NCBI RefSeq assembly: GCF_004217545.1
Contig: NZ_SHKY01000001.1
Location: 6,200,001-6,264,000, forward strand
Direction of reading: 5' to 3'
DNA: 64,000 bases
Origin: Krasilnikovia cinnamomea
GTDB lineage: Bacteria; Actinomycetota; Actinomycetes; Mycobacteriales; Micromonosporaceae
How positions within the stretch are numbered: position 1 is the stretch's first letter; the number at the start of each line of letters is the position of its first letter. Below are positions 1-8,105 of this stretch, in pieces. The notes under the pieces were generated by a model. That model saw only the letters and a program-made list of their open reading frames with translations, searched no databases and was not told the origin of the DNA. The position numbers and the translations under genes are program-made.

Positions 1-18
1 CCAGCGTGTCCGCCCGGG

Positions 19-1158
19 TCATGACGGCGGTGCCGCGGGCGCCTGGCGCTGGAGGTTGTCGGCGACCTCGGCCTCCCAGGTCTGGTTGGCGCGGGTGGTG
101 TCGACCTCGAACTCGTAGCGCGCCACCATGTCCTCGGTGATGTCCGCGACGTCCACATAGAACTGCTCGTACCAGCGGCGGAGCTGGTAGACCGGGCCGT
201 CCTCGGCGCACAGCAGCGGATTGTCGATGCGGCTCTTGTGTTTCCAGATCTCCACGTCCTGCTGAAAACCCACGCCGATGCTTCTGGCGAACCGGGCCGC
301 CGCCTTGTCCGCCTGCGCGGCGGTGAGGCCGGGCAACCGCTTGACGATCACACCCCATTGGAGCACGAACGAGTCGGGCGTGACCGGATAGTGGCAGTTG
401 ATCAGTACGGATTCCACGTCGGTGCCGTGATAGTCGTGGTGCAGGTAGTCGATCATGTACGAGGGTCCGTAGTAGGCGGCCTCGGAGCGCAGGGTGGCGT
501 CGCCGGACTGGCTCGCGGTCAGCGGCACGTCCGGCCGTGGCCGGGTGTGCAGGAACTGCGCGGCCACGTGGCCTTCGAGCACGTTCTTGAAGAACGTGGG
601 GAAGGCGAAGTGGATGTAGAAGAAGTGGGCCATGTCGACCACGTTGTCGATGACTTCGCGGCAGTTGGCGCCGTCGATCCGGATCGAGTCCCAGGTCCAG
701 GAGCTCCACTCGGGGGAGAAGGCACCCTCGATGCGCGGGATGGTGATCTCCGGCGGGGGCGGGTTGCCCTGCGGGTCGTGCCAGACGAAGAGCTGGCGGT
801 TCTGCTCACACGTGATCCACGAGCGGGTGCGGGCCCGCATCGGCACCCGGTGCGCGTACGGCACCGAAACGCACCGGCCGTCACCGCGCCAGCGCCAGTC
901 GTGGAACGGGCAGGCGACGGTGTCGCCCTTGACCGTACCCATGGTGAGGTCTCCGCCCATGTGCCGGCAGTATCCGTCGAGCACGTGCAGCGCGCCGCCG
1001 GTGTCGGCGAACACCACCAGCTTGGTCCCGAACGCCTCGACGGCATGCGGGCGGCCGTCGCGGAACGAATCGGCCAGTCCCAGGCAGTGCCAGCCCCGGG
1101 CGAACCGCGCGGGCGGATCGCCGGTGTCGATCGTCCGTGCCGCCTCGCCGTTGCTCAT
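19..1158 (-). CDS. kshA: 3-ketosteroid 9alpha-hydroxylase, oxygenase component
   Basis: Rieske non-heme iron oxygenase of 379 aa. It should 9alpha-hydroxylate androst-4-ene-3,17-dione or the 1,4-diene, which opens ring B, using electrons from a KshB reductase not encoded here. The Rieske cluster motifs are visible (C64-x-H66 and C83-x2-H86). So are the probable mononuclear iron ligands H178 and H183 in the NVVD-MAHFFYIH segment, and D301 in QQDVEIWKH. The ATG at 1158 is chosen because GGGGG lies just upstream; the frame stays open to 1236, but that extension crosses two KstR sites. The gene is divergent from hsaADCB, the same pathway. Family assignment is firm; the exact preferred steroid is not visible. 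Confidence 0.93.
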   Translation of the reverse strand: MSNGEAARTIDTGDPPARFARGWHCLGLADSFRDGRPHAVEAFGTKLVVFADTGGALHVLDGYCRHMGGDLTMGTVKGDTVACPFHDWRWRGDGRCVSVPYAHRVPMRARTRSWITCEQNRQLFVWHDPQGNPPPPEITIPRIEGAFSPEWSSWTWDSIRIDGANCREVIDNVVDMAHFFYIHFAFPTFFKNVLEGHVAAQFLHTRPRPDVPLTASQSGDATLRSEAAYYGPSYMIDYLHHDYHGTDVESVLINCHYPVTPDSFVLQWGVIVKRLPGLTAAQADKAAARFARSIGVGFQQDVEIWKHKSRIDNPLLCAEDGPVYQLRRWYEQFYVDVADITEDMVARYEFEVDTTRANQTWEAEVADNLQRQAPAAPPS

Positions 1159-1174
1159 GTCGCCCCCAGTCCCA

Positions 1175-1188
1175 TGGAACGCGTTCCA
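1175..1188. promoter_or_regulatory. KstR operator, kshA-proximal
   Basis: TGGAACGCGTTCCA is a perfect 14-bp palindrome and fits the KstR consensus TnnAACnnGTTnnA. It lies 17 nt upstream of the kshA start, in addition to the site at 1241. Repression by the TetR-family regulator KstR, relieved by steroid CoA thioesters, is known for the family; use of this site is inferred. Confidence 0.75.
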
Positions 1189-1240
1189 CGCCCCCGCTCC
1201 CGCGATTAGGGCGCCGCCCGATCCCGTGTGGCCCATAGAG

Positions 1241-1254
1241 TAGAACGTGTTCTA
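1241..1254. promoter_or_regulatory. KstR operator, hsaA side
   Basis: TAGAACGTGTTCTA matches TnnAACnnGTTnnA at every fixed position. It lies 47 nt upstream of hsaA and 83 nt upstream of kshA, so it could control both divergent units. Confidence 0.85.
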
Positions 1255-1300
1255 GTATAGGGCCGTCGAGTTCACCGGCCAACCTGGTTGGGGGGATCTC

Positions 1301-2482
1301 ATGGAGGCAAGCGGTGGCGTCGCGGTCCTGACCGGAGTGCGCGACCTGCTACCGGTCCTGCGGGAGCGTGCGCAGGAGACCGAGGACCGCCGGGCACTGT
1401 CCGCCGAGACCGTCAAGTCACTGGCCGAGACCGGCTTCTTCCGGCTGCTGCAGCCCGCCCGGTTCGGCGGATTCGAGGCCCATCCGCTGACCTTCCTGCG
1501 CGGCGTGCGGGAACTGGCCAGCGCATGCGGCTCCACCGGCTGGGTGGCCTCGGTGATCGGGGTGCACAACTGGCAGCTCGCACTCTTTCCCGACCAGGCG
1601 CAGCAGGACGTGTGGGCCGACGACCCGGGCACCCGGATGTCGTCGTCCTACGCGCCCACCGGCACCATCCGGGCCGTCGACGGGGGATACCGGGTCGACG
1701 GCAGGTGGAGCTTCTCCTCCGGCTGCGACCACGCCGACTGGGTGCTGCTCGGCGGGATCGTCCCGCCCGGCGACGACGGCACCCCGGCCGACTTCCGTAC
1801 GTTCCTGCTGCCCGCCGCCGACTACACCATCGAGGACGTGTGGCACACCGTCGGGCTGCGCGGCACCGGCAGCAACGACATCGTCGTGTCCGACGCGTTC
1901 GTCCCGGTGCACCGGTCACTGAGCTTCAACGACACGGCGCGCTGCGTCTGCCCCGGGCAGGAGCTCAACACCGCGCCGCTCTACCGGATCCCGTACGCGT
2001 CGATCTTCTCCTGGGCGATCACCACGCCGATCATCGGCATGGCCATGGGCGCCTACGAGGCACACGTGAGCTACCTGAAGGAACGGGTCCGCGCCTCGTA
2101 CGTCGGGGTGCGCGCGGCCGAGGACCCGCACTCGCAGGTGCGCGCCGCCACCGCGGCCGGTGACCTGGACGCGGCATGGCTGGCCCTGGAATCCGACATG
2201 GGCGAGCTGATGGAGCTGGCCGCCGCGGGCCAGCGCCTGCCGATGCGGCTGCGCCTGCGGGTCCGCCGCGACCAGGTGCGCGGCACCGAGCTGGCGATCG
2301 GTGCGGTCGACCGGTTGTTCGAGAACTCCGGGGGACGGGCGCTGCAGACCGGGACCCCCATCCAGCGGTTCTGGCGCGACGCGCACGCGGGCCGCGTACA
2401 CGCGATCAACGACCCCGAGCGGGCACTGTCCATGTTCGGCCGCGGCGAGTTCGGCCTGCCGATCAGCGACGCGATGGTGTGA
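1301..2482 (+). CDS. hsaA: 3-HSA hydroxylase, oxygenase component
   Basis: A 393-aa protein of the flavin-dependent monooxygenase branch of the acyl-CoA dehydrogenase fold. HsaA hydroxylates the phenol 3-HSA to the catechol DHSA using reduced flavin from HsaB. The length matches characterised HsaA (about 394 aa), and family-typical segments such as GRWSFSSGCDHADWVLLGG and the C-terminal RFWRDAHAGRVHA are present. The ATG follows a GGGGGG stretch. First gene of hsaA-hsaD-hsaC-hsaB: 7 nt separate it from hsaD. Expression is probably set by the KstR site at 1241. Confidence 0.93.
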   Translation: MEASGGVAVLTGVRDLLPVLRERAQETEDRRALSAETVKSLAETGFFRLLQPARFGGFEAHPLTFLRGVRELASACGSTGWVASVIGVHNWQLALFPDQAQQDVWADDPGTRMSSSYAPTGTIRAVDGGYRVDGRWSFSSGCDHADWVLLGGIVPPGDDGTPADFRTFLLPAADYTIEDVWHTVGLRGTGSNDIVVSDAFVPVHRSLSFNDTARCVCPGQELNTAPLYRIPYASIFSWAITTPIIGMAMGAYEAHVSYLKERVRASYVGVRAAEDPHSQVRAATAAGDLDAAWLALESDMGELMELAAAGQRLPMRLRLRVRRDQVRGTELAIGAVDRLFENSGGRALQTGTPIQRFWRDAHAGRVHAINDPERALSMFGRGEFGLPISDAMV

Positions 2483-2489
2483 GGACGAG

Positions 2490-3347
2490 ATGACCACGAC
2501 CAGCATTCCCGCTCCGGGCTCATACGCCGCCGGCCTGCATTACCACCGCGCCGGACCGGACGGAGGGCACCCGGTGGTGCTCCTGCACGGCGGCGGTCCC
2601 GGCGCCTCCGCGTGGAGCAACTTCGGGCGTACCGTGCCGGTCTTCGCGCGGGCATTCGACACGATCGCCGTCGACCAGCCCGGCTACGGCGGCTCCGCCA
2701 CCGGGCCGATCGCCGGGCAGTACTTCACCCATTCCGCCGACGCGCTGCTCCGGCTGCTCGACGAACTCGGCATCGAGCGGGCCGACCTGGTCGGCAACTC
2801 GCTGGGCGGCGGCACCGCGGTCCGGTTCGCGCTGCTGCACCCGCAGCGCGCGGGACGGCTGCTGCTCATGGGCCCCGGCGGGCTGAGCCTCAACCTCTTC
2901 GCCGCCGATCCGACCGAAGGGATCAAACGGCTGGCCGCGGTCGGCGCGCCGCCCGGACCGAGCCGGGACAAGGTCGCCGCCTTCCTGCGTACGCTCGTGT
3001 TCGACCAGTCGCTGATCACCGAGGAGCTGATCGACGAGCGGTTCCGGGCGGCCGCCGACCCGGCGGCGCAGCGCGCGATGCGCGAGATGGGTGCCTCGTT
3101 CACCGACCCGGAACACTACGAGCAGGGCCTGCTCTGGCGCGACGCGCACCGGCTGCGCCACGAGGTGCTGCTCGTGTGGGGCCGGGAGGACCGGGTCAAC
3201 CCGCTCGACGGCGCCCTGGTCGCACTCAAGCTGATCCGCCGCGCCCGGCTGCACGTCTTCGGCGGCTGCGGACACTGGGCACACCTGGAGAAGTTCGACG
3301 AGTTCAACCGCCTGGCGTTCGACTTCCTGGAAGGGGACCGTCCGTGA
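2490..3347 (+). CDS. hsaD: 4,9-DSHA hydrolase (meta-cleavage product hydrolase)
   Basis: An alpha/beta hydrolase of 285 aa that splits the C-C bond of the meta-cleavage product 4,9-DSHA, releasing the ring A fragment (HHD) and the CD-ring acid (DOHNAA/HIP). The oxyanion-hole segment HGGGPGASAW is near residue 33. The nucleophile is S104 in GNSLGG, and the acid and base are probably D234 (GREDRVNP) and H262 (GCGHWAHLE). The ATG at 2490 is preceded by GAGGACGAG; the frame is open upstream only by overlap with hsaA. It overlaps hsaC by 4 nt, indicating translational coupling. Confidence 0.93.
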   Translation: MTTTSIPAPGSYAAGLHYHRAGPDGGHPVVLLHGGGPGASAWSNFGRTVPVFARAFDTIAVDQPGYGGSATGPIAGQYFTHSADALLRLLDELGIERADLVGNSLGGGTAVRFALLHPQRAGRLLLMGPGGLSLNLFAADPTEGIKRLAAVGAPPGPSRDKVAAFLRTLVFDQSLITEELIDERFRAAADPAAQRAMREMGASFTDPEHYEQGLLWRDAHRLRHEVLLVWGREDRVNPLDGALVALKLIRRARLHVFGGCGHWAHLEKFDEFNRLAFDFLEGDRP

Positions 3348-4246
3348 GCCTCATCCGATCCCTCGGCTACCTGCGTGTCGAGTCCACCGACGTCGCGGCG
3401 TGGCGCGAGTTCGGCGTCACCGTGCTCGACATGGCGCCGGGGCGCGGGCCCGATCCCGAGGCGGTCTACCTGCGCATGGACGAGCTGCCCGCGCGGATCG
3501 TCGTGGTGGCGGGCGAACGGGACCGGCTGGCCGCCACCGGCTGGGAGGTCGCCGACCCGGCCGCGCTCGCCCGGCTCACCCGCGCCCTCGAACAGGCCGG
3601 CGTCGCGATCAAGGCCGCCGGTGGCGACGAACTCGCCGAGCGACGCGTGGCGCAGATGATCAGCCTGGACGACCCGTTCGGCAACCGCCTCGAGTTCTTC
3701 TGCGGCGCGGCGCTGGACACCCGCCCCGCCCAGGGCCGCTACGGGACCAGGTTCGTCACCGGCGAGCAGGGCATGGGACACGTGGTGCTGCCCGCCGGCG
3801 ACGACGCCGCGGCACTGCACTTCTACACCGACGTGCTCGGCTTCCGGCTGCGCGACACGATGCGGTTCATCCCCGAAACGGTCGGCCTGCCGCCCGGCGA
3901 CCGCCCGCTGTGGATGCGGTTCCTCGGCTGCGGCCCGCGCCACCACAGCGTCGCGCTGGCACCGATACCGGCGCCCAGCGGCCTCATCCACCTCATGGTC
4001 GAGACCGAATCGATCGACGACGTGGGCCGGGCCATGGACCGCTGCGCCCGCCACGACGTGCCGACGATCTCAACGCTGGGACGGCACGCCAACGACCAGA
4101 TGATCTCCTTCTACGTGCGGACCCCGAGCGGCTTCGACATCGAGTACGGCACCGGCGGCTGCACCGTCGACGACCGTACCTGGGTGGCCCGGCAGACCAC
4201 CGCGCACAGCGTGTGGGGCCACCGCTTCGAGCGCGCCGGCCACTGA
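3344..4246 (+). CDS. hsaC: Iron-dependent extradiol dioxygenase (3,4-DHSA dioxygenase)
   Basis: A two-domain vicinal oxygen chelate dioxygenase of 300 aa, the usual HsaC length. It cleaves the catechol ring of 3,4-DHSA between the hydroxylated carbon and its neighbour. The Fe(II) ligands are visible in the C-terminal half: H146 (GMGHVVLP), H216 (IHLMVE) and E267 (DIEYGTG). The GTG at 3344 overlaps the hsaD stop by 4 nt. An apparent longer frame upstream is only the shadow of hsaD. Cytoplasmic, third gene of the hsa operon. Confidence 0.94.
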   Translation: MSLIRSLGYLRVESTDVAAWREFGVTVLDMAPGRGPDPEAVYLRMDELPARIVVVAGERDRLAATGWEVADPAALARLTRALEQAGVAIKAAGGDELAERRVAQMISLDDPFGNRLEFFCGAALDTRPAQGRYGTRFVTGEQGMGHVVLPAGDDAAALHFYTDVLGFRLRDTMRFIPETVGLPPGDRPLWMRFLGCGPRHHSVALAPIPAPSGLIHLMVETESIDDVGRAMDRCARHDVPTISTLGRHANDQMISFYVRTPSGFDIEYGTGGCTVDDRTWVARQTTAHSVWGHRFERAGH

Positions 4247-4253
4247 GGCTGCG

Positions 4254-4814
4254 GTGGCGGCGGCCCGTACGGACTCGGACACCCGGCAGTTCCGCCGGGT
4301 GTTCGGCCACTTCTGCACCGGCGTCACGGTCATCACCACCCGCGACGCGGACGGCCCCGCCGGATTCGCGTGCCAGGCGTTCGCCCCGCTGTCACTGGAC
4401 CCGCCGCTGGTGCTGTTCTGCCCGCAGGCCGGCTCGGACACCTGGCGGCGCATCCGCGACTGCGGCACGTTCTGCGTCAACGTCCTCGCCGGAGCGCAAC
4501 GGGAGGTGTCCCGGCGCTTCGGCACCCGGGGCGCGGACCGGTTCACCGACGCCGGCTGGTCCCCGTCACCGGCCGGGGCGCCGATCCTGACGGGCGCGCT
4601 CACCTGGGCCGAGTGCCGGGTGGAGGCGGTGCACCCGGGCGGCGACCACGCCATCGTGGTCGGCCGGGTGACGACGCTCGGCGAATGCCGGGCCGACGGA
4701 CCGCTGCTGTTCTACCGGGGCCGCTACACCACGGCGGCCCCGGCCTCGCCGCACGAGTCACCCGAGGTGGTCGACACCCTGCTGGCCTGGCCCCGCCACA
4801 CCGACTGGATCTGA
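4254..4814 (+). CDS. hsaB: Flavin reductase partner of HsaA
   Basis: A 186-aa flavin reductase-like protein (FMN-binding split barrel) that should supply reduced flavin to HsaA. The N-terminal GHFCTGVTVITT and the LSLDPPLVLFC segment are typical of HpaC/HsaB-type reductases. It begins with GTG 7 nt after hsaC, and the order A-D-C-B is conserved in steroid degraders. Its last 57 nt overlap the end of the convergent acyl-CoA dehydrogenase gene (fadE33-like) on the opposite strand. The assignment as HsaB is from context plus family. Confidence 0.9.
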   Translation: MAAARTDSDTRQFRRVFGHFCTGVTVITTRDADGPAGFACQAFAPLSLDPPLVLFCPQAGSDTWRRIRDCGTFCVNVLAGAQREVSRRFGTRGADRFTDAGWSPSPAGAPILTGALTWAECRVEAVHPGGDHAIVVGRVTTLGECRADGPLLFYRGRYTTAAPASPHESPEVVDTLLAWPRHTDWI

Positions 4815-5879
4815 GCACAGCGACCGCGCCAGGCGCTCGAGGTGGTGGGCGGGGGAGCCGAAGAGCTGCGCCGAGGCGTACGCGCGGCGCAGGTAGAGGT
4901 GGGCGTCGTGCTCCCAGGTGATCGCGATGCCGCCGTGCATCTGGACCATCTCGGCGGCGATCGCCTGCAGCGCCTCGGAGCAGTAGACCTTGGCCACCGC
5001 GGCCAGCGCCGGCGCTTCGGGGGCGCCGGCCATCAGGGCGTCGGCCGCGGCGTACGACGCCGAGCGGGCGGCCTCCATCCGTACGTGTGCCCCCGCCAGC
5101 CGGTGCTGCAAGGCTTGGAAGCTGCCGATCGGGCGCCCGAACTGGACCCGGATCCGCACGTACCGGATAGTGGCCGCGAGCGCGTAAGCGGCCGCGCCGA
5201 TCTGGTCGGCGCTGAGCGCCACGCAGGCCAGGTCGCGCAGACCGCCGAGGTCGGTGTCGCCGCCGATCCGGCGCGCGGGTGCGTCGGTCAGGCGCAGCAC
5301 ACCGAGCCGCCGCGTCGGGTCCAGCGGGCTGGTCTCGTGGCGGGCCACCCCGGGCGCTTCGGCCGCCACCTCGTACAGGATGGTCGTGTCGCCGGTGCGC
5401 GCGGGGACCAGCAGGGTGTCGGCGCAGGCGAGGTCCAGGACGTGGGGGACCTCGCCGCTGAGCCGCCCTCCGGCCGAGGCGGTGCAGGGCACCTCCGCCG
5501 GATCTCCCGCGAAGGCCAGCGTGGCGGTCCGTGCCCCGGTGCACAGGTCCGGCAGCAGTCGCGCGCAGGCTTCGGAGTCGCCCGAGCGCAGCAGCGCGTG
5601 CGTGGCGAGGACGGCACAGCCGAGCATCGGGCCGGGGGTCAGCGTGCGTCCCAACTCCTCCAGCACCACGCAGGTCTCCCGCAGGGTGGCGCCGGATCCG
5701 CCGTACGGTTCCGGCACGGCCAGGCCGGCGACGCCGATCTCGGAGCACAGCCGGGTCCACAGGGCCGGGTCGAAGCCGTCCGGCGCGTCGATCGCGGCCC
5801 GGGTGGAGTATCCGGACAGCAGACCGCGCACGGCGTCGCGCAGCGCCTGACGTTCCCCGGTCAGCTCCTCGGTTGTCAT
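4758..5879 (-). CDS. fadE33: Acyl-CoA dehydrogenase, FadE33-like
   Basis: A 373-aa acyl-CoA dehydrogenase with RVQFGRPIGSFQALQHRLA and a C-terminal QMHGGIAITWEHDAHLYLRRA segment. The symbol rests on order: fadD3, (hydratase), fadE31, fadE32 and fadE33 run in one direction, as in Mycobacterium, where these dehydrogenases act late in C/D-ring breakdown as hetero-oligomers. The ATG at 5879 has AGGAGG upstream and sits 10 nt after the fadE32 stop. The 3' end overlaps hsaB for 57 nt. The substrate cannot be read from sequence. Confidence 0.75.
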   Translation of the reverse strand: MTTEELTGERQALRDAVRGLLSGYSTRAAIDAPDGFDPALWTRLCSEIGVAGLAVPEPYGGSGATLRETCVVLEELGRTLTPGPMLGCAVLATHALLRSGDSEACARLLPDLCTGARTATLAFAGDPAEVPCTASAGGRLSGEVPHVLDLACADTLLVPARTGDTTILYEVAAEAPGVARHETSPLDPTRRLGVLRLTDAPARRIGGDTDLGGLRDLACVALSADQIGAAAYALAATIRYVRIRVQFGRPIGSFQALQHRLAGAHVRMEAARSASYAAADALMAGAPEAPALAAVAKVYCSEALQAIAAEMVQMHGGIAITWEHDAHLYLRRAYASAQLFGSPAHHLERLARSLCSDPVGVAGPGQQGVDHLG

Positions 5880-5889
5880 CGCGGCCTCC

Positions 5890-6966
5890 TCAGCGCCTTC
5901 CCAGGGCCGCCGCCACCCGGGCCCGGTGCTCGGTCGGGGTGCCCCACGCCAGGGTCAGCACCCGGACCCTGGTGAGCCACCGGCCCAGCCCGTGCTCCCG
6001 GGTGTAGCCGATGGCGCCGTGCACCTGCAGCGCGGCGCGGGCGGCCCGGTTGGCGGCGTCCGCGCAGGCCACCTTCGCCGCCGAGACGTCCCGCGCCGCG
6101 TCCTGCCGGTCGTCGCCGGTGGAGGCGACCACGTTCGCTTCGTGCGGGTCGTTGCCGGTGGAGGCGACCGTGTTCGCGTCGTGCGGGTCGCGGGTGAGGG
6201 CGACCGCGGCCGCGTACAGCAGTGGCCGGGCGAACTCCAGGGCCACCGCCACGTCGGCGAGCCGGTGCTGGACCGCCTGGAACTGCCCGATCGCGCGGCC
6301 GAACTGGTGTCGGGTTTGCGCGTAGGCCACCGCCGTCTCCAACAGTGCGCGGCCGGCGCCGAGGAGCTGGGCGGCGCAGACCAGCACACCCATGTCCAGG
6401 GCGCGGGCCACCACGGCGGCCGTGTCCGCACCGGCGGCGAGCGTGTCGCCCGGGAACACCTCGAACAGCCGCCGGGCCGGGTCCATCGAGGTGTGCGCCG
6501 GGCCGACGCGGGCCAGCCTGACGGCGTCGCGCCCGGCGAAGAGCACGAGGTCGGCGGCGTGCGCGTCGGTGGCGTACGGAAGCCAGGGCGGCGCGGCCAG
6601 CGTCGCGACCGTCCGCCCGGCGGCCAGCTCGGGCAGCCAGGTGCTGCGCAGCCGGTCGTCGCCGACCGCGGTGAGCAGTGTGGGTACCGCGGCCACGGAC
6701 TCGGCCACCGGCCCGGGCAGCGCGTGATGGCCCAGCTCCTCGGCCGCGAGCACCAGGTCGCTCGGCGCGCCACCCAGGCCGCCCCAGCATGCCGGCACGG
6801 CGAGCCCGCAGACTCCGGCCTCGGCCAGCCGCGACCAGACAGCCCGGCCGGGGGCGGCGTCGCCCAGCGCCCAGCGGTCCGCTGTCGCGCCAACGTCCAC
6901 ATCGCTGAGGAGCCTGTGCAGGACGGCCGCGAACCCGTCCTGCTCCGGCGAGGGCACCAGTCTCAT
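5890..6966 (-). CDS. fadE32: Acyl-CoA dehydrogenase, FadE32-like, with internal repeat
   Basis: A 358-aa acyl-CoA dehydrogenase (RHQFGRAIGQFQAVQHRLA, ALQVHGAIGYTREHGLGRW). The start ATG at 6966 overlaps the fadE31 stop by 4 nt, so a much longer frame that reads back into fadE31 is an artefact. It pairs with fadE31 and fadE33 in the KstR2-type C/D-ring cluster. Oddity: a 13-residue unit (HDANTVASTGNDP, then HEANVVASTGDDR) is tandemly duplicated in the helical C-terminal domain, between the substrate-side helices. This makes it longer than the roughly 320-aa mycobacterial FadE32. It may be inactive or act only as a structural partner; not resolved. Confidence 0.72.
   Translation of the reverse strand: MRLVPSPEQDGFAAVLHRLLSDVDVGATADRWALGDAAPGRAVWSRLAEAGVCGLAVPACWGGLGGAPSDLVLAAEELGHHALPGPVAESVAAVPTLLTAVGDDRLRSTWLPELAAGRTVATLAAPPWLPYATDAHAADLVLFAGRDAVRLARVGPAHTSMDPARRLFEVFPGDTLAAGADTAAVVARALDMGVLVCAAQLLGAGRALLETAVAYAQTRHQFGRAIGQFQAVQHRLADVAVALEFARPLLYAAAVALTRDPHDANTVASTGNDPHEANVVASTGDDRQDAARDVSAAKVACADAANRAARAALQVHGAIGYTREHGLGRWLTRVRVLTLAWGTPTEHRARVAAALGRR
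6115..6192. repeat. 39-bp tandem duplication inside fadE32
   Basis: Two copies of a 39-bp unit (6115-6153 and 6154-6192) share GCCGGTGGAGGCGACC and CGTGCGGGTCG blocks. The unit is a multiple of three, so it adds 13 residues without breaking the frame. Confidence 0.8.
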
Positions 6967-8105
6967 CGTGGTGCTCCGGGGTTCGGCTCGCGGGGCAGGC
7001 CGAGCACTCGCTCGGCGACGATGCTCCGCTGGATCTCGTTGGTGCCGGCGTAGATCGGACCGGCCAGCGCGAACAGGTATCCGCCGGTCCAGCCAGCGTC
7101 GGTCTCGGCATGGGCGCCGAGCACGTCGAGCGCCGTGGAGTGCAGGGCGATGTCCAGCTCGGACCAGAACAGCTTGGTGACGCTCGCCGCGAACGGCCCG
7201 GGCGGTGCGTCCAACGCGGCGAACGCGTGCATCCGGTACGCCTGTGCGCCGATCCACGCGTCCACCACGCGGTCGCGCAGCCCGGTGTCGCCGGGGTCGC
7301 CCGCCTCCCGCCAGAGCGCAACCAGCCGCGCGGCGGCCGCCACGAACCGGCCCGGGCTGCGCAGCGTCAGCCCCCGCTCGTGGCCGGCCGTGTTCATCGC
7401 CACCCGCCAGCCGTCGCCGGGCGCGCCGATGACATCCGCGTCCGGGACGAACACGTCGTCCAGGAAGATCTCCGCGAAGCCCGGTTCGCCGTCGAGCTGC
7501 TGGATTCCGCGTACGCTCACCCCGGGCGCCCGCAGGTCGAACATCACACAGGTGAGGCCGCGGTGCCGCCGCGCCTGCGGATCCGTACGGAACAACCCGA
7601 ACGCCCGGTCCGCCACGGCGGCCCGGGAGCTCCACGTCTTCTGGCCGGACAGCAGCCACCCGCCGTCGGTGCGCCGGGCAACCGAGCGGATCGCGGCCAG
7701 GTCGCTGCCCGCGTCCGGCTCGGACCAGGCCTGCGCCCACACGTCGTCCGCCCGGGCCATCCGGGGCAGGATCCGGTCGCGCTGCTCCGGCGTCCCGTGC
7801 GTGAACAGCGTGGGGGCGAGCAGGAACAGGCCGTTCTGGCCGATCCGGGCGGGCGCGGCGGCGGCGTGGTACTCCTCCTCGAACAGCAGCGTGTGCAGCG
7901 GCGGGGCGGTCCGCCCGCCGTACCTCTCCGGCCAGGACACGACGGCGAGGCGGGCGTCGGCGAGACGGCGTTCCCAGGCCCGGTGCGCGGTGGCGCCCGC
8001 CGGGGTGTGCACGCTCGGCAGGGGAGTGGCCGGGACGTTGTCCGCGAGCCAGGCGCGGACCTCGTCCCGGAACGAGCGCGCGGACGGGTCGAGGTCGAGA
8101 TTCAC
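6963..8105 (-). CDS. fadE31: Acyl-CoA dehydrogenase, FadE31-like
   Basis: A 380-aa acyl-CoA dehydrogenase. It has the flavin-side motifs WSEPDAGSDLA and SGQKTWSSRA, and a C-terminal AGPIYAGTNEIQRSIVAERVLGLPR that is typical of a catalytically complete subunit. Length and position fit mycobacterial FadE31 (377 aa), a KstR2-regulon enzyme of late C/D-ring catabolism. The GTG start at 8105 overlaps the upstream hydratase stop as GTGA. The downstream fadE32 overlaps by 4 nt, suggesting a multi-subunit dehydrogenase made as a set. Confidence 0.78.
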   Translation of the reverse strand: MNLDLDPSARSFRDEVRAWLADNVPATPLPSVHTPAGATAHRAWERRLADARLAVVSWPERYGGRTAPPLHTLLFEEEYHAAAAPARIGQNGLFLLAPTLFTHGTPEQRDRILPRMARADDVWAQAWSEPDAGSDLAAIRSVARRTDGGWLLSGQKTWSSRAAVADRAFGLFRTDPQARRHRGLTCVMFDLRAPGVSVRGIQQLDGEPGFAEIFLDDVFVPDADVIGAPGDGWRVAMNTAGHERGLTLRSPGRFVAAAARLVALWREAGDPGDTGLRDRVVDAWIGAQAYRMHAFAALDAPPGPFAASVTKLFWSELDIALHSTALDVLGAHAETDAGWTGGYLFALAGPIYAGTNEIQRSIVAERVLGLPREPNPGAPR

